64,000 bases of DNA from Actinobacteria bacterium UBA2286 (lineage in GTDB: Bacteria; Actinomycetota; Coriobacteriia; Anaerosomatales; Anaerosomataceae). The stretch spans positions 36,229 through 100,228 of the forward strand of contig DDWM01000022.1 in assembly GCA_002345925.1 (NCBI GenBank), read 5' to 3'. Both the position numbers and the translations under genes were made by a program. The notes under the pieces were generated by a model. That model saw only the letters and a list, made by a program, of their open reading frames with translations, was not told where the DNA came from and did no database searches. This document shows positions 42,389 through 50,470 of this stretch, piece after piece (the first letter of the stretch is position 1; each line of letters starts with the position of its first letter).

Positions 42389-43266
42389 GTCACACGCACA
42401 CCGACCACATCCACGCCGACGACCCCACCGCCGAGGAGATCGTGCGCATCAGCTGCGTGCGGCACACTTACGAGGACGGCACGTCTGTGCACCTCTGCGG
42501 CCTCGACTTCCTGGCGCACCGCGGGAAGCGCGTGGCTGTCCTCGGCCCGAACGGCGCCGGGAAGACGACCATGCTCTATCACATCCTCGGCCTGCTGAAG
42601 CCGCAGGAGGGCGCCGTGGAGGTCTTTGGCGTCTCCCCTTCCGAGGAATGGAGCAGCATCCGTCGCCGAGTTGGCGTCGTGCTGCAAAACGTCGACGAGC
42701 AGATCATCTCCCCCACCGTTGGCGACGACGTGGCCTTCTCGCCGAGACAATACGGTCTGCCCGAGGCCGAGGTGCGCGAGCGTGTGGAGCGCGTGCTGGG
42801 GCTGCTCGGCATCACGGAGCTTGCAGACCGCGTGCCGCACAACCTCTCCGGCGGCGAGAAGCGCAAGGTCGCGCTTGCCGGGGCGCTCGTGATGGACCCA
42901 GAGCTGCTGGTGCTGGACGAGCCGTTCGAGGGGCTCGATCCGACCTCGCGACAGGGCCTGCTCGACTTGCTTGAGAAGCTCTCCCGGGAGCGCGGGATGA
43001 CCGTGGTACTCAGCACGCACGACATCGACACCGTCCCGGAGTTCGCCGACTTCGCATACGTACTCGCGCCCGGCGGCACTATCGCGCTGCGTGGCACGCC
43101 GGCCGAGGTCTTCGCGAACGCGCCGGTGCTCGCGCGCGGGAATATCAAGCCGCCGATACTTGCCGAGCTCTTCACTCGGCTTCGAGAACTCGACCCGACG
43201 GCGCCTGTCACCGCGCTCACGGTCGATGAAGCCGCCGGAGCACTTGATGCCTGGAAGAAGTGCTAG
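42385..43266 (+). CDS. ECF transporter ATPase CbiO-like
   Basis: 293 residues overlapping cbiQ by 4 bp. ABC motifs: Walker A VLGPNGAGKTTMLYHI, Q-loop VGVVLQNVDEQII, signature HNLSGGEKRKVALAGALV, Walker B ELLVLDEPFEGLDP and H-loop VVLSTHDIDTVPEFAD. The N-terminal SHTHTDHIHADDPT is His-rich and could bind metal. As the sole ATPase it likely acts as a homodimer. Confidence 0.95.
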   Translation: MSHTHTDHIHADDPTAEEIVRISCVRHTYEDGTSVHLCGLDFLAHRGKRVAVLGPNGAGKTTMLYHILGLLKPQEGAVEVFGVSPSEEWSSIRRRVGVVLQNVDEQIISPTVGDDVAFSPRQYGLPEAEVRERVERVLGLLGITELADRVPHNLSGGEKRKVALAGALVMDPELLVLDEPFEGLDPTSRQGLLDLLEKLSRERGMTVVLSTHDIDTVPEFADFAYVLAPGGTIALRGTPAEVFANAPVLARGNIKPPILAELFTRLRELDPTAPVTALTVDEAAGALDAWKKC

Positions 43267-43292
43267 GCGATAGCACTGGATTGGAGTTCCCC

Positions 43293-43847
43293 GTGGCCGA
43301 AAAGACAGCACCTGTGACCGTAGCCATATCCCGCTGCATAAGCCCCGGCGCCGAAAGCCGCTTCGAGGCCTGGGCCGACCGAATCTCGGAAGCAGCCGCA
43401 ACATTCCCGGGACACCTCGGCTCCGGACATCTGCGGTCGCCCGGCGAAGGCTGCGAGCACACGATCGTGTATCGCTTCGATTCCGCCGAGCACCTCGACG
43501 CGTGGCAGAAATCCGATATCCGAATGCGCTACATCGAGGAATCCCGTGAACTCGTTCAAGGCGAGCCGAGAATCGAGATGGTCACCGGCCTTGAGTTCTG
43601 GTTCTCGGACCCGTCGCGCTCCGGCGAGGCCCGCCCGAAGGTCTGGAAGCAGGCGCTGCTCACGTGGGTTGGACTCTACCCGACGGCGCTCCTCGTCGCT
43701 TACACCGTCGGGGTACTCACGGCACCATGGCCGCAACCTGCACGCTCGGCAGTGACGACTGCGGTCACAGTCGTGCTCATGACATGGGTCGTGATGCCGC
43801 AGATCACCCGGCTCTTCAAGAAGTGGCTGCGACCCAAAACCGCCTAA
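43293..43847 (+). CDS. Antibiotic-biosynthesis-monooxygenase-fold protein with C-terminal membrane helices
   Basis: 184 residues from GTG 43293 (GGAG 7 bases upstream). Residues about 8-105 are an ABM dimeric alpha/beta-barrel domain (VTVAISRCISPGAESRFEAWADRISEAAATFPGHLGSGHLR ... TIVYRFDSAEHLDAWQKSD). The C-terminal part has two hydrophobic helices (LLTWVGLYPTALLVAYTVGVL and SAVTTAVTVVLMTWVVMPQI) and a basic tail, typical of the two-helix type of ABM protein. The substrate is unknown. It is 26 bp after cbiO. Confidence 0.85.
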   Translation: MAEKTAPVTVAISRCISPGAESRFEAWADRISEAAATFPGHLGSGHLRSPGEGCEHTIVYRFDSAEHLDAWQKSDIRMRYIEESRELVQGEPRIEMVTGLEFWFSDPSRSGEARPKVWKQALLTWVGLYPTALLVAYTVGVLTAPWPQPARSAVTTAVTVVLMTWVVMPQITRLFKKWLRPKTA

Positions 43848-43854
43848 CGCCGGA

Positions 43855-44703
43855 CTACAGCGAGAACTCGCCCTTCGCTACCACCACGGCGCAGCCGCCG
43901 ACGTTCACGCCGGTGACCTCCTCGGCAGAACCATCGGCGCGGGCGTAAAGCGTGCTTGGACGACCGATTTCGGCACCCTGCGAGACCACAAGCTCCTCGC
44001 CCCAGCCGAGCAGACCGTGCCTCGCGAGATGCACCGCAAGCGGTCCGGCCGCGGATCCGGTGGCGGCGTCCTCGGCCATCCCGATATCGTCGAAGAACAT
44101 GCGCGTCTTCGCAGTGCCGCCCCCCGCCGAGAAGCAGTTGACTCCAACCTCGCCTGCGACTGCTGCGAGCCTGGTGAGATCGGGCCTCAGCCCGGACACC
44201 TCGGCGTCACTTGAGAGCATCACGAACACGTGCTGGATGCCGTTGTCATAGACCTCGACCGGCAACTCCGAGCCGCACACGCCGAGCGCCGCGAGCAACT
44301 CGTCGGCGGCACCGAACGGCTGCCACGTTGGGACAGGCTGCTGCATGCTGCCGAAGACGATCTTGGCGCCCTCTCGCTCGAGCAACACCGGCACGATGCC
44401 GGCACCGGTCTCCATCCTCATGAGCACGCTTTGCAGCGGCCCGGCGATCGCGAACGCGGTACCAAGCACCGGGTGCCCCGCAAAGGGCAGCTCGCGAGCT
44501 GGCGTGAAGATACGCACCCGGATGTCGCCGCCCTGCTCGGCAGGAAGGACGAAGGTGGTCTCCGAGAAGTTGATCTCACGCGCAAGCGTCTGCATCCGCT
44601 CGTCGGACATGCCCGTGGCATTGGTGAACACGGCAAGCTGGTTGCCGGCGAATGGCTTATCGGTGAAGACGTCGACTATCAGGAAACGGCGCATATCCGA
44701 CAT
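43855..44703 (-). CDS. PhzF-family isomerase
   Basis: 282 residues. It shows the two symmetric PhzF domains: FLIVDVFTDKPFAGNQLAVF, the active-site Glu in REINFSETTFVLP, then IFTPARELPFAGHPVLGTAFAI and, in the second half, DIGMAEDAATGSAAGPLAVHLARHGLL. PhzF proteins isomerise small molecules, with the Glu as acid/base; the phenazine link applies only to some. It faces the ABM gene (convergent) and is 3 bp below the VOC gene. Confidence 0.93.
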   Translation of the reverse strand: MSDMRRFLIVDVFTDKPFAGNQLAVFTNATGMSDERMQTLAREINFSETTFVLPAEQGGDIRVRIFTPARELPFAGHPVLGTAFAIAGPLQSVLMRMETGAGIVPVLLEREGAKIVFGSMQQPVPTWQPFGAADELLAALGVCGSELPVEVYDNGIQHVFVMLSSDAEVSGLRPDLTRLAAVAGEVGVNCFSAGGGTAKTRMFFDDIGMAEDAATGSAAGPLAVHLARHGLLGWGEELVVSQGAEIGRPSTLYARADGSAEEVTGVNVGGCAVVVAKGEFSL

Positions 44704-44706
44704 GGG

Positions 44707-45093
44707 CTAGACCTCCTGCATGAGTTCGATCTCGACACCATCTGGGTCGAGGATGAAAGCGAGCGTGAATCGCGGCGGCACCGAGCGGGTCTGGACATCC
44801 CCGGGAACGAGACCTTTGGCCTTGAGCTCGGCGAGGTCGCTCTCGACATCGTCGGTCTGCAGGGCGAAGTGAACAAAGCCAAGCTGCCGTTCGCCGCGCT
44901 CAACAGTGCGGGGTGTCTCGGCATACCAGAAAAGCTCGACTTGCATGCCCGCGAGCTCCATGAACGTGATCGTGCGCGAGCCGTCATCGCTGGGAATGAC
45001 GCTGGTGGTATGGAAGCCGAGGGCTTCGTAGAAAGCGACGGAGCGCTCGAGGTCGCTCACGATGATACCTACGTGATGCGGGCGAAGTTGCAC
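44707..45093 (-). CDS. VOC-family (glyoxalase-like) protein
   Basis: 128 residues from GTG 45093 with AAGGAGG 4 bases upstream; a longer in-frame reading has no ribosome site. The single VOC unit is clear: LRPHHVGIIVSDLERSVAFYEALGFHT, then ITFMELAGMQVELFWYAE and LGFVHFALQTDDVESDLAELKAKG, ending in FILDPDGVEIELMQEV. The metal ligands His6 and Glu125-region are kept, so a metal enzyme such as a lactoylglutathione lyase or dioxygenase relative is possible. The substrate is unknown. Confidence 0.9.
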   Translation of the reverse strand: MQLRPHHVGIIVSDLERSVAFYEALGFHTTSVIPSDDGSRTITFMELAGMQVELFWYAETPRTVERGERQLGFVHFALQTDDVESDLAELKAKGLVPGDVQTRSVPPRFTLAFILDPDGVEIELMQEV

Positions 45094-45269
45094 GGTGCCT
45101 CCTTGAGTGTGTGCGTCTATGGTAGCGCTAGCTGCGCCGGAGTGAGACAAGCACGTCAGGTTGTGGGACTGTAATCTTAGGACAACCTGGCGAGTACTGC
45201 GCCCAGGCGAGTATCAGGAGTGAAAACAACCCGGCCGCGCACGCGCAGGGCGAAAGGACACTCGGCATC

Positions 45270-45968
45270 ATGCTGAACGAAACGCAGATACTCGTCGTCG
45301 AAGACGATCCCGCAGTTGCACGAAGTCTGACCGATGCGCTGGAACGCGAGGGCTACAAGGTCGTCTGGGAGGATACCGCCGAGGGTGCCGTCGCCCGTGC
45401 CCGCGAGATCAACCCGCATTTGGTGCTCCTGGACGTCCGACTGCCAGACGGATCCGGCTTTGACGTATGTCGGCGGATGCGCGAACTCGGGCTGCGCATG
45501 CCGGTGATCATCCTCACCGTCCAAGACGATGAGGTCGACAAGGTCGTCGGCCTTGAAGTAGGCGCAGATGATTACCTGACCAAACCCTACCGCCTTCGCG
45601 AGCTTCTCGCCCGGGTGCGCGCCCAACTTCGTCGCGCATACGGTTCGCTGGCGTCGACTGGCGCGGACATCTTGTACGCCGGGGACCTGGTCATCGACCG
45701 CGGCCGCGGCACGGTATCTCGCAAGGGAGAAGACATCGTCCTTACGCCCACCGAGTTCCGACTGCTGGTGCACTTCGCGCAGCACCCGGGACAGGTCTTT
45801 GGCCGAGACCAGCTGCTGGAGTCGGTCTGGGGTTACTCGGCAGACCTGTCCGATGAGAAGACGGTGAACGTCCACATCCGCAGGCTGCGTGAGAAGATCG
45901 AGCGTGACCCGGCGGAACCGACGCTGGTTGTGACCGTGCGCGGCCTGGGCTACAAGCTGAACACCTGA
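45270..45968 (+). CDS. OmpR/PhoB-family response regulator
   Basis: 232 residues. The receiver domain has E11/D12/D13, phospho-acceptor D55 (LVLLDVRLPDGSGF), a Thr in VIILTVQDDEVDKVVGLEVGADDYLTKP and the conserved Lys. The C-terminal winged-helix domain has DIVLTPTEFRLLVHFAQHPGQVFGRDQLLESVWG and VNVHIRRLREKIERDPAEPTLVVTVRGLGYKL. Its expected sensor kinase follows by 26 bp but is truncated, so the pair cannot work as a normal two-component system unless another kinase serves it. Confidence 0.95.
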   Translation: MLNETQILVVEDDPAVARSLTDALEREGYKVVWEDTAEGAVARAREINPHLVLLDVRLPDGSGFDVCRRMRELGLRMPVIILTVQDDEVDKVVGLEVGADDYLTKPYRLRELLARVRAQLRRAYGSLASTGADILYAGDLVIDRGRGTVSRKGEDIVLTPTEFRLLVHFAQHPGQVFGRDQLLESVWGYSADLSDEKTVNVHIRRLREKIERDPAEPTLVVTVRGLGYKLNT

Positions 45969-45994
45969 TTGGCGACATCAGCCGAAGGAGCACG

Positions 45995-46478
45995 ATGTCC
46001 AAACCGATATCTCTGAAGACGCGTCTATCGCGTGAGTACGCAGGAATCGCGCTGCTGACCGCTCTGCTTCTTGGGGCGATTCTGGCCGTTGCGCTACCGC
46101 CGTTCTTCACGCAGCTGGAGATAACGTACTTGCAAGACGCGGGGCGCAGCCTCGATGCCCGGCTTCGGGAGACCCGGCTGCTTGAACAAGACGATACCGC
46201 CGCACTCCAGGCCGAGCTACAACAGTTCGCTCAAGTGAATCGAGCAAGCGTACGTCTGACCGACGCATCGGGCGCCGTGATCGCCGAGTACACACTGGAC
46301 GACACCGGCATTCAGGTCTCGGATGAGGTCGTCACGCAACCGCTCGGGCCGGGGACAGGTGCCGGGTTCGTCGAGGCTCAACTTTCCGGTGGTCCTGATG
46401 TCGGCTCCGGAATCCTCACCAGCATTTTCTGGGCGTGGGCCATCGCCGGATCGCTCGCAGTCGCGATCGCCGCGCGGC
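45995..46478 (+). pseudogene. Sensor histidine kinase, 5' fragment only
   Basis: Starts at ATG 45995 with AAGGAG upstream, directly after the response regulator. The first about 160 residues are a normal sensor: cytoplasmic LKTRLSREYAGIALL, membrane helix 1, an extracytoplasmic domain (FTQLEITYLQDAGRSLDARLRETRLL ... RASVRLTDASGAVIAEY) and membrane helix 2 (ILTSIFWAWAIAGSLAVAIAA). Then the family similarity stops. HAMP, HisKA and ATPase domains are all missing; the frame continues with unrelated Arg-rich sequence to a stop at 46648. This looks like a deletion, described further under the junction finding. Confidence 0.85.
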
Positions 46479-46601
46479 TTTATTCACATCGCACTGCACT
46501 GGGGCTGGATGCTTGCCGTTGGCGCAGGCATGCTGCCTGGCGCCAAGGGCGACCGGAAGTCCAGCAAGACCGAACCCAAGCCAGTCAACGACGCCGCATA
46601 A
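46479..46601 (+). pseudogene. DUF4405-like membrane protein, 3' fragment
   Basis: In the frame +1 to the kinase the sequence FIHIALHWGWMLAVGAGM, followed by a polar tail ending in TEPKPVNDAA and TAA at 46599-46601, resembles the C-terminal helix and tail of a DUF4405/cytochrome-b-like membrane subunit. No start codon with a ribosome site precedes it in this frame. Such proteins are usual partners of the Tat flavoprotein and ferredoxin that follow. The identification is moderate because only about 40 residues remain. Confidence 0.6.
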
Positions 46602-46628
46602 CTCACAGCCAAGAAAAGGAGCGCAGTG

Positions 46629-48446
46629 ATGTTAGAAAAGATGGATAGACGCGACTTCCTCAAGACCACCGGCTTCGGCCTGGCGGCGCTGACCTTCGCG
46701 GGGATGGGCGGCTTGATGACAGCGAACGCGGCGGTCGCAAACGCCGAGGAGCTTCCGCTCTCTCGCATCGACACCGATGTGCTCGTGATCGGCGGCGGCT
46801 ACGCGGGCGTGTTCGCGGCCGTCGAAGCCAAGAAGGCCGGCCTCAACGTCGTGCTCGTGGACAAGGGGATGGTTGGTCGCTCGGGGCAGACGCCCTGGGC
46901 AAACGGCTTCAACGTGTTCGATGAAGCGGCAGGCGACAGCAAGACCGAGATGCTGGCGGGCGTTGCAGCCTCAAGCGAGTACCTCAACAATCCCGACTGG
47001 CTCGAAGCACAGTTCGAAGACTCCAAGACCTGCTGGGATGCCATAACCGAGTGGGGTTTCCAGGACAAGTCGATTCGTCACCCGCACTTCGCTCTGCGCG
47101 ACAAGCTCGTGAGTGATGACATTCGCATTGTGGAACGCACGATGCTCACCGAGCTTCTGACGGAAAACGGCAAGGTCGTAGGCGCCATCGGATTCTCGCT
47201 CGACGAGGAGCAGACCGTGGCGATCATCGCCAAGTCGACCGTTCTTGCTGCGGGCGCAGGCTCGTTCAAGGCTTCAGGCTTCCCCATCGGCGGTCTCACC
47301 TCCGATGGCGACGCCATGGCTTACCGTGTCGGCGCAACGATCTCGGGCAAGGAGTGGAACGACTTCCATAAAGCATCTGCCGAGAACCCCGCTGACTGCT
47401 ACGGTCAGTGGCAGGGCATGTGGGAAGCCGGCGTGACCCAGACGCATGGCGCGTCAGGCGGCGGGATGATACTTTCCGAGGCGATCGCGGCCCACACGGG
47501 CGAGTCGACGACAGGCGGTGGGCCCCCTAACGACAGCGCGGGCGGTCCTCCTTCCGACAGCAGTGATTCCGCTGCCGGAGCGGCGGCTGGCGGTCCTCCG
47601 TCGGGCGGCGAGCCCCGCTCAGGGGAAGCCGCCGGAGGTCCCCCGTCCGACGGGAAGTCCTCGGGCGGCTCAAGACCCGGGAATTCCATGGGAATCCAGG
47701 TCGGCGGCGCGGCGACTGGCCTCGGCATCCACAAAGCCGAAGGCGTGTGGCCAACGGATCTGACCGGTGCCAGCAACCTTGTGGGTCTGTGGGCAGCTGG
47801 CGACGGCATGGCCTCTATGCTCTGCGGGGCGTCGTACGCGGGCGTCGGGCTGTCGAGCTCCGGCTCCGCAGTCCAGGGTCTGAGGGCCGGTGCGGCCGCC
47901 GCGGCGTACGCCGCGACTGCGACGGCCCCGAGCATCTCGGACACCGCACTGGAGACGCTCCGGACCGCCATCATGGCGCCCCGCGAGATCGAGAACGGCT
48001 ACTCGCCCGCATGGGTGACTCAGCTGCTGCAGAACACGATGTTCCCCTATTACGTGCTGATGGTGCAGAAGCAGGATCGGCTTGAAGCAGCACTCACACA
48101 GATCATGTTCTTGCAGGAGCATATGGTGCCGCTGCTTGTGGCGTCTGACATTCACGAACTCAAACTCGCGCACGAGACGCAGAACATGCTCCTCAATGCC
48201 GAGATGAAGCTACGCGCCTCGCTCATGCGCACCGAGAGCCGGGGAACCCACTATCGCGAGGATTACCCGGCGCGCGACGACGACAACTGGCTGGCGTGGA
48301 TATTGATCGAGAAGGGCAAGGACGGCTCGATGTCGCTTAGCAAGGAGCCGGTGCCCGACAAGTGGAAGCCGGATATGAGCGTTGATTACCAGACCCGCTA
48401 CAAGTCACGTTTCCCCGGTGAGCTCGCTTATCTCGGGCTAGAGTAG
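46629..48446 (+). CDS. Tat-exported FAD-dependent oxidoreductase (fumarate-reductase flavoprotein-like)
   Basis: 605 residues from ATG 46629 (AAGGAG 7 bases upstream). The Tat signal is MDRRDFLKTTGFGLAALTFAG. The FAD Rossmann motif is DVLVIGGGYAGVFAAVEAKKAG and the second FAD segment GLWAAGDGMASMLCGASYAGVGLSSSGSAVQG. Oddly, residues about 294-354 are a low-complexity run built on GGPPSD (for example AGGPPSDSSDSAAGAAAGGPPSG), placed between the substrate domain and the final FAD motif. The flavoprotein would act outside the membrane or on its outer face, receiving electrons through the ferredoxin partner or a lost membrane subunit. The substrate is unknown. Confidence 0.88.
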   Translation: MLEKMDRRDFLKTTGFGLAALTFAGMGGLMTANAAVANAEELPLSRIDTDVLVIGGGYAGVFAAVEAKKAGLNVVLVDKGMVGRSGQTPWANGFNVFDEAAGDSKTEMLAGVAASSEYLNNPDWLEAQFEDSKTCWDAITEWGFQDKSIRHPHFALRDKLVSDDIRIVERTMLTELLTENGKVVGAIGFSLDEEQTVAIIAKSTVLAAGAGSFKASGFPIGGLTSDGDAMAYRVGATISGKEWNDFHKASAENPADCYGQWQGMWEAGVTQTHGASGGGMILSEAIAAHTGESTTGGGPPNDSAGGPPSDSSDSAAGAAAGGPPSGGEPRSGEAAGGPPSDGKSSGGSRPGNSMGIQVGGAATGLGIHKAEGVWPTDLTGASNLVGLWAAGDGMASMLCGASYAGVGLSSSGSAVQGLRAGAAAAAYAATATAPSISDTALETLRTAIMAPREIENGYSPAWVTQLLQNTMFPYYVLMVQKQDRLEAALTQIMFLQEHMVPLLVASDIHELKLAHETQNMLLNAEMKLRASLMRTESRGTHYREDYPARDDDNWLAWILIEKGKDGSMSLSKEPVPDKWKPDMSVDYQTRYKSRFPGELAYLGLE

Positions 48447-48460
48447 AGAGAGGAAGAATC

Positions 48461-48682
48461 ATGGCCATTCAGAACGTAGATCCACGGCGATGCATGGGAT
48501 GCAAGACCTGTATTCTCACGTGCCCTGTCGATGTCTTCCGCTACGACGAGAAGAGCAAACAGGCGATAGCGAAGTACCCGGCCGAGTGCCAGATTTGCCA
48601 GATGTGCACCAACCTGTGCCCTGTTGGCGCGATCACCGTCACCTCGGACAAGACGGTGCCCATCCTCACAGCATGGGGATAA
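48461..48682 (+). CDS. 2[4Fe-4S] ferredoxin
   Basis: 73 residues with AGAGAGGAAG upstream. Two full cluster motifs are present: CMGCKTCILTCP and CQICQMCTNLCP, each followed by the helix turn expected of a bacterial 2[4Fe-4S] ferredoxin. No signal peptide is present; it could be carried along with the Tat flavoprotein, since it is only 14 bp downstream, or work in the cytoplasm. Confidence 0.95.
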   Translation: MAIQNVDPRRCMGCKTCILTCPVDVFRYDEKSKQAIAKYPAECQICQMCTNLCPVGAITVTSDKTVPILTAWG

Positions 48683-48707
48683 CCCCGGATCACCCGCACA
48701 CGATTTA

Positions 48708-48745
48708 GAGCAAGGCCCCCTCTGCGATCAGAGGGGGCCTTGCTC
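48708..48745 (+). terminator. Strong intrinsic terminator after ferredoxin gene
   Basis: A perfect 17-bp stem (left arm starts GAGCAAGGCCCCCTCTG) with a CGAT tetraloop lies 25 bp beyond the ferredoxin stop. It separates the flavoprotein operon from the selenoprotein gene. Confidence 0.9.
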
Positions 48746-48817
48746 GTTGATCTCAGCCACGCGGCACACGAATTGCAGCTCTACTGACGAGAACGAATCA
48801 ACGACCGAAGGGTTCTC

Positions 48818-49606
48818 ATGCCTCGATTCGCTCACATACGCAACATCGCGCTGCCGCTGATCTTCGTGATCGCGCTGACCGCTGTGGTGGTCGGGCTGAG
48901 CCGCGCCAAGCCTGACGCTGCGCCGAGCGAGGCACCTGCGGCAATCGACTCTGCCGTTCCGGCAAATCTGTCCACGGCCACTTTCGGCCTAGGTTGATTC
49001 TGGACCGTCGAAGCCCAGTTCGGGCTTGTCACCGGAGTGTGGAGGACCCGGGTCGGCTATGCAGGTGGCGACCGGCAGGATCCCACGTACCAGAGCCTCG
49101 GCGATCAGTCGGAGTGCATCCAGATCGACTTCGACCCGACCGTGATCAGCTATGAGGAGCTCGTCGACCTCATGTTCGCGCTGCACGATCCTAGCGCCGA
49201 CCCCGGATATGCTCAGTACAGGTCGCTCATCCTCACCAGCGACGATGAACAGCTGGCGATAGCCCACGAACGCGCCGAAGCGGTATCTGCCGAGCTCGGC
49301 AAACCGCTCGCCACACGCATTGAGCCCCTCAAGGAGTTCTGGCCTGCCGAGGACTACCACCAAAAGTACTACCTTCGCAACGACAGGACGCTGCTGTCGC
49401 AGTTCCGGGGGATGCTCGGCGGAAGCGAGCTCGAGCTGCGCGACAGCACTGCGGCCATGCGCGTGAACGGATACGTTGCCGGAGCCGGCACACGGGCCCG
49501 ACTTGAGGGAGAGCTCGACTCCTTCGGCCTGAGCGATTCGGCCCGCACGCACCTGTTCTCGCTAGTGGGTGAAACCGCCAGCGGCTCGGCGTGCCCGCTG
49601 CCATAG
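48818..49606 (+). CDS. msrA: Peptide methionine sulfoxide reductase A, predicted selenoprotein (Sec at codon 60)
   Basis: Reading from ATG 48818 (GAAGGG upstream) gives MPRFAHIRN, a membrane helix (IALPLIFVIALTAVVVGL), a Pro/Ala linker and ATFGLG, then an in-frame TGA at 48995-48997 (codon 60), then FWTVEAQFG. MsrA enzymes carry the catalytic Cys in GCFW; here it is TGA, predicting selenocysteine (GUFW). After it come the family motifs VGYAGG, FDPTVISYEELVDLMFALHDPSADPGYAQYRS and EDYHQKYYLR. The full product would have 262 residues, with an extra C-terminal domain. A GTG at 49037 would start a product without the active site. The protein is likely anchored outside the membrane, repairing oxidised methionine. 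Confidence 0.88.
49011..49027 (+). promoter_or_regulatory. Candidate bacterial SECIS hairpin in msrA
   Basis: AAGCCC, an AGTTC loop and GGGCTT form a 6-bp stem whose loop begins 19 nt after the TGA. Bacterial SECIS elements place a short hairpin with a GU-containing apical loop about 16-37 nt after the UGA, and this loop contains GU. A flanking GAC/GTC pair could extend the stem. Confidence 0.65.
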
Positions 49607-49615
49607 CGAATCGCG

Positions 49616-50143
49616 TTAGACTCCCGTACCCCGCAGGTCGAAACGCCAGTCGTTGCTGTGCATCGGCGTGCCGGGCGGATACTCGATGTCGACTTCACCC
49701 TGCAATTCGAATCCCAGGTTGCGGCAAATAGCGTTCGATTGGGCGTTGTGGACAGACGGGAAGGCGTGCATGAACCTGTGCACGACGTCCCCGTGAGCAT
49801 GCCCGATCATCTGCGCAGTCGCAGCCGTGGCCACGCCCCGCCCCTGGAACTCGGGCAGAACGCTCCAGCCGGTCTCCCAGACCGCCTCCCCCGCCCACTC
49901 GGATTCCCAGTACCCTACCCATCCTGCCGGGGTCTTCTCGGCACCGATCACTATCGCAAAGACGCGACCGGCGGACTGCGGGAACTCCAGGTATCGATTG
50001 TGGCGTAACAGGAGCTTCTCCGGCGCCTCGGGACCGCCGATATGCACGGTCATCGCAGGGTCTCCGAGCAGCCGGGTGAGCAGCGGCAAGTCACCCTCGG
50101 CCCAGGGGCGCAAACTCACATCGCTCCGGTACGTGCTGTCCAT
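49616..50143 (-). CDS. GNAT-family N-acetyltransferase
   Basis: 175 residues from ATG 50143. The acetyl-CoA-binding core is WSVLPEFQGRGVATAATAQMIGHA, where QGRGVA is the Q/RxxGxG/A loop. The RimJ/RimL-like start is DVSLRPWAEGDLPLLTRLLGDP and the end has NAICRNLGFELQGEVDI. It acetylates an amine on an unknown small molecule or protein. It is convergent with msrA (9-bp gap). Confidence 0.92.
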   Translation of the reverse strand: MDSTYRSDVSLRPWAEGDLPLLTRLLGDPAMTVHIGGPEAPEKLLLRHNRYLEFPQSAGRVFAIVIGAEKTPAGWVGYWESEWAGEAVWETGWSVLPEFQGRGVATAATAQMIGHAHGDVVHRFMHAFPSVHNAQSNAICRNLGFELQGEVDIEYPPGTPMHSNDWRFDLRGTGV

Positions 50144-50168
50144 GGCGCTTTCCTTTGCCGAGCCGACC

Positions 50169-50447
50169 CTACGCCGAGGCAAATCGGCTCAGCAGCCACA
50201 CGAGTGCACCACAGTTCACTGCGACCGTGACCCAGAAATACGCCCGGAACGGCTGCTTCCGTGTCTTATGCCTGAAGACACGCTGCGCGACAAGAGCGCC
50301 CGGCCATCCGCCGAGAAGCGCGAGCAGGTGTAGCTCGGCCTCGGGCGTACGCTGGGTGCCTCTTCGGGCAGCGGACTTGTCGATACCGTAAACAGTGAAC
50401 GTCAATACGCTAAGTGCGGCGTATATGCCAGCGATTGCGAGAGGCAT
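50169..50447 (-). CDS. DUF1294 membrane protein
   Basis: 92 residues with the DUF1294 pattern: three helices and the polar signature YGIDKSAARRGTQRTPEAELHLLALLGGWPGALVAQRVFRHKTRKQPFRAYFW. The conserved GGW, FRHKT and K..F residues are present. Function is unknown; some members are fused to cold-shock domains. It lies 25 bp before the acetyltransferase gene. Confidence 0.92.
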   Translation of the reverse strand: MPLAIAGIYAALSVLTFTVYGIDKSAARRGTQRTPEAELHLLALLGGWPGALVAQRVFRHKTRKQPFRAYFWVTVAVNCGALVWLLSRFASA

Positions 50448-50470
50448 TTGGTCTCCTTCTAGCCAGACAG

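Noticed and set aside
49037..49606. Short msrA starting after the TGA
   Set aside because: It lacks the catalytic residue of GCFW, while the upstream frame carries the missing motif residues and a good ribosome site.
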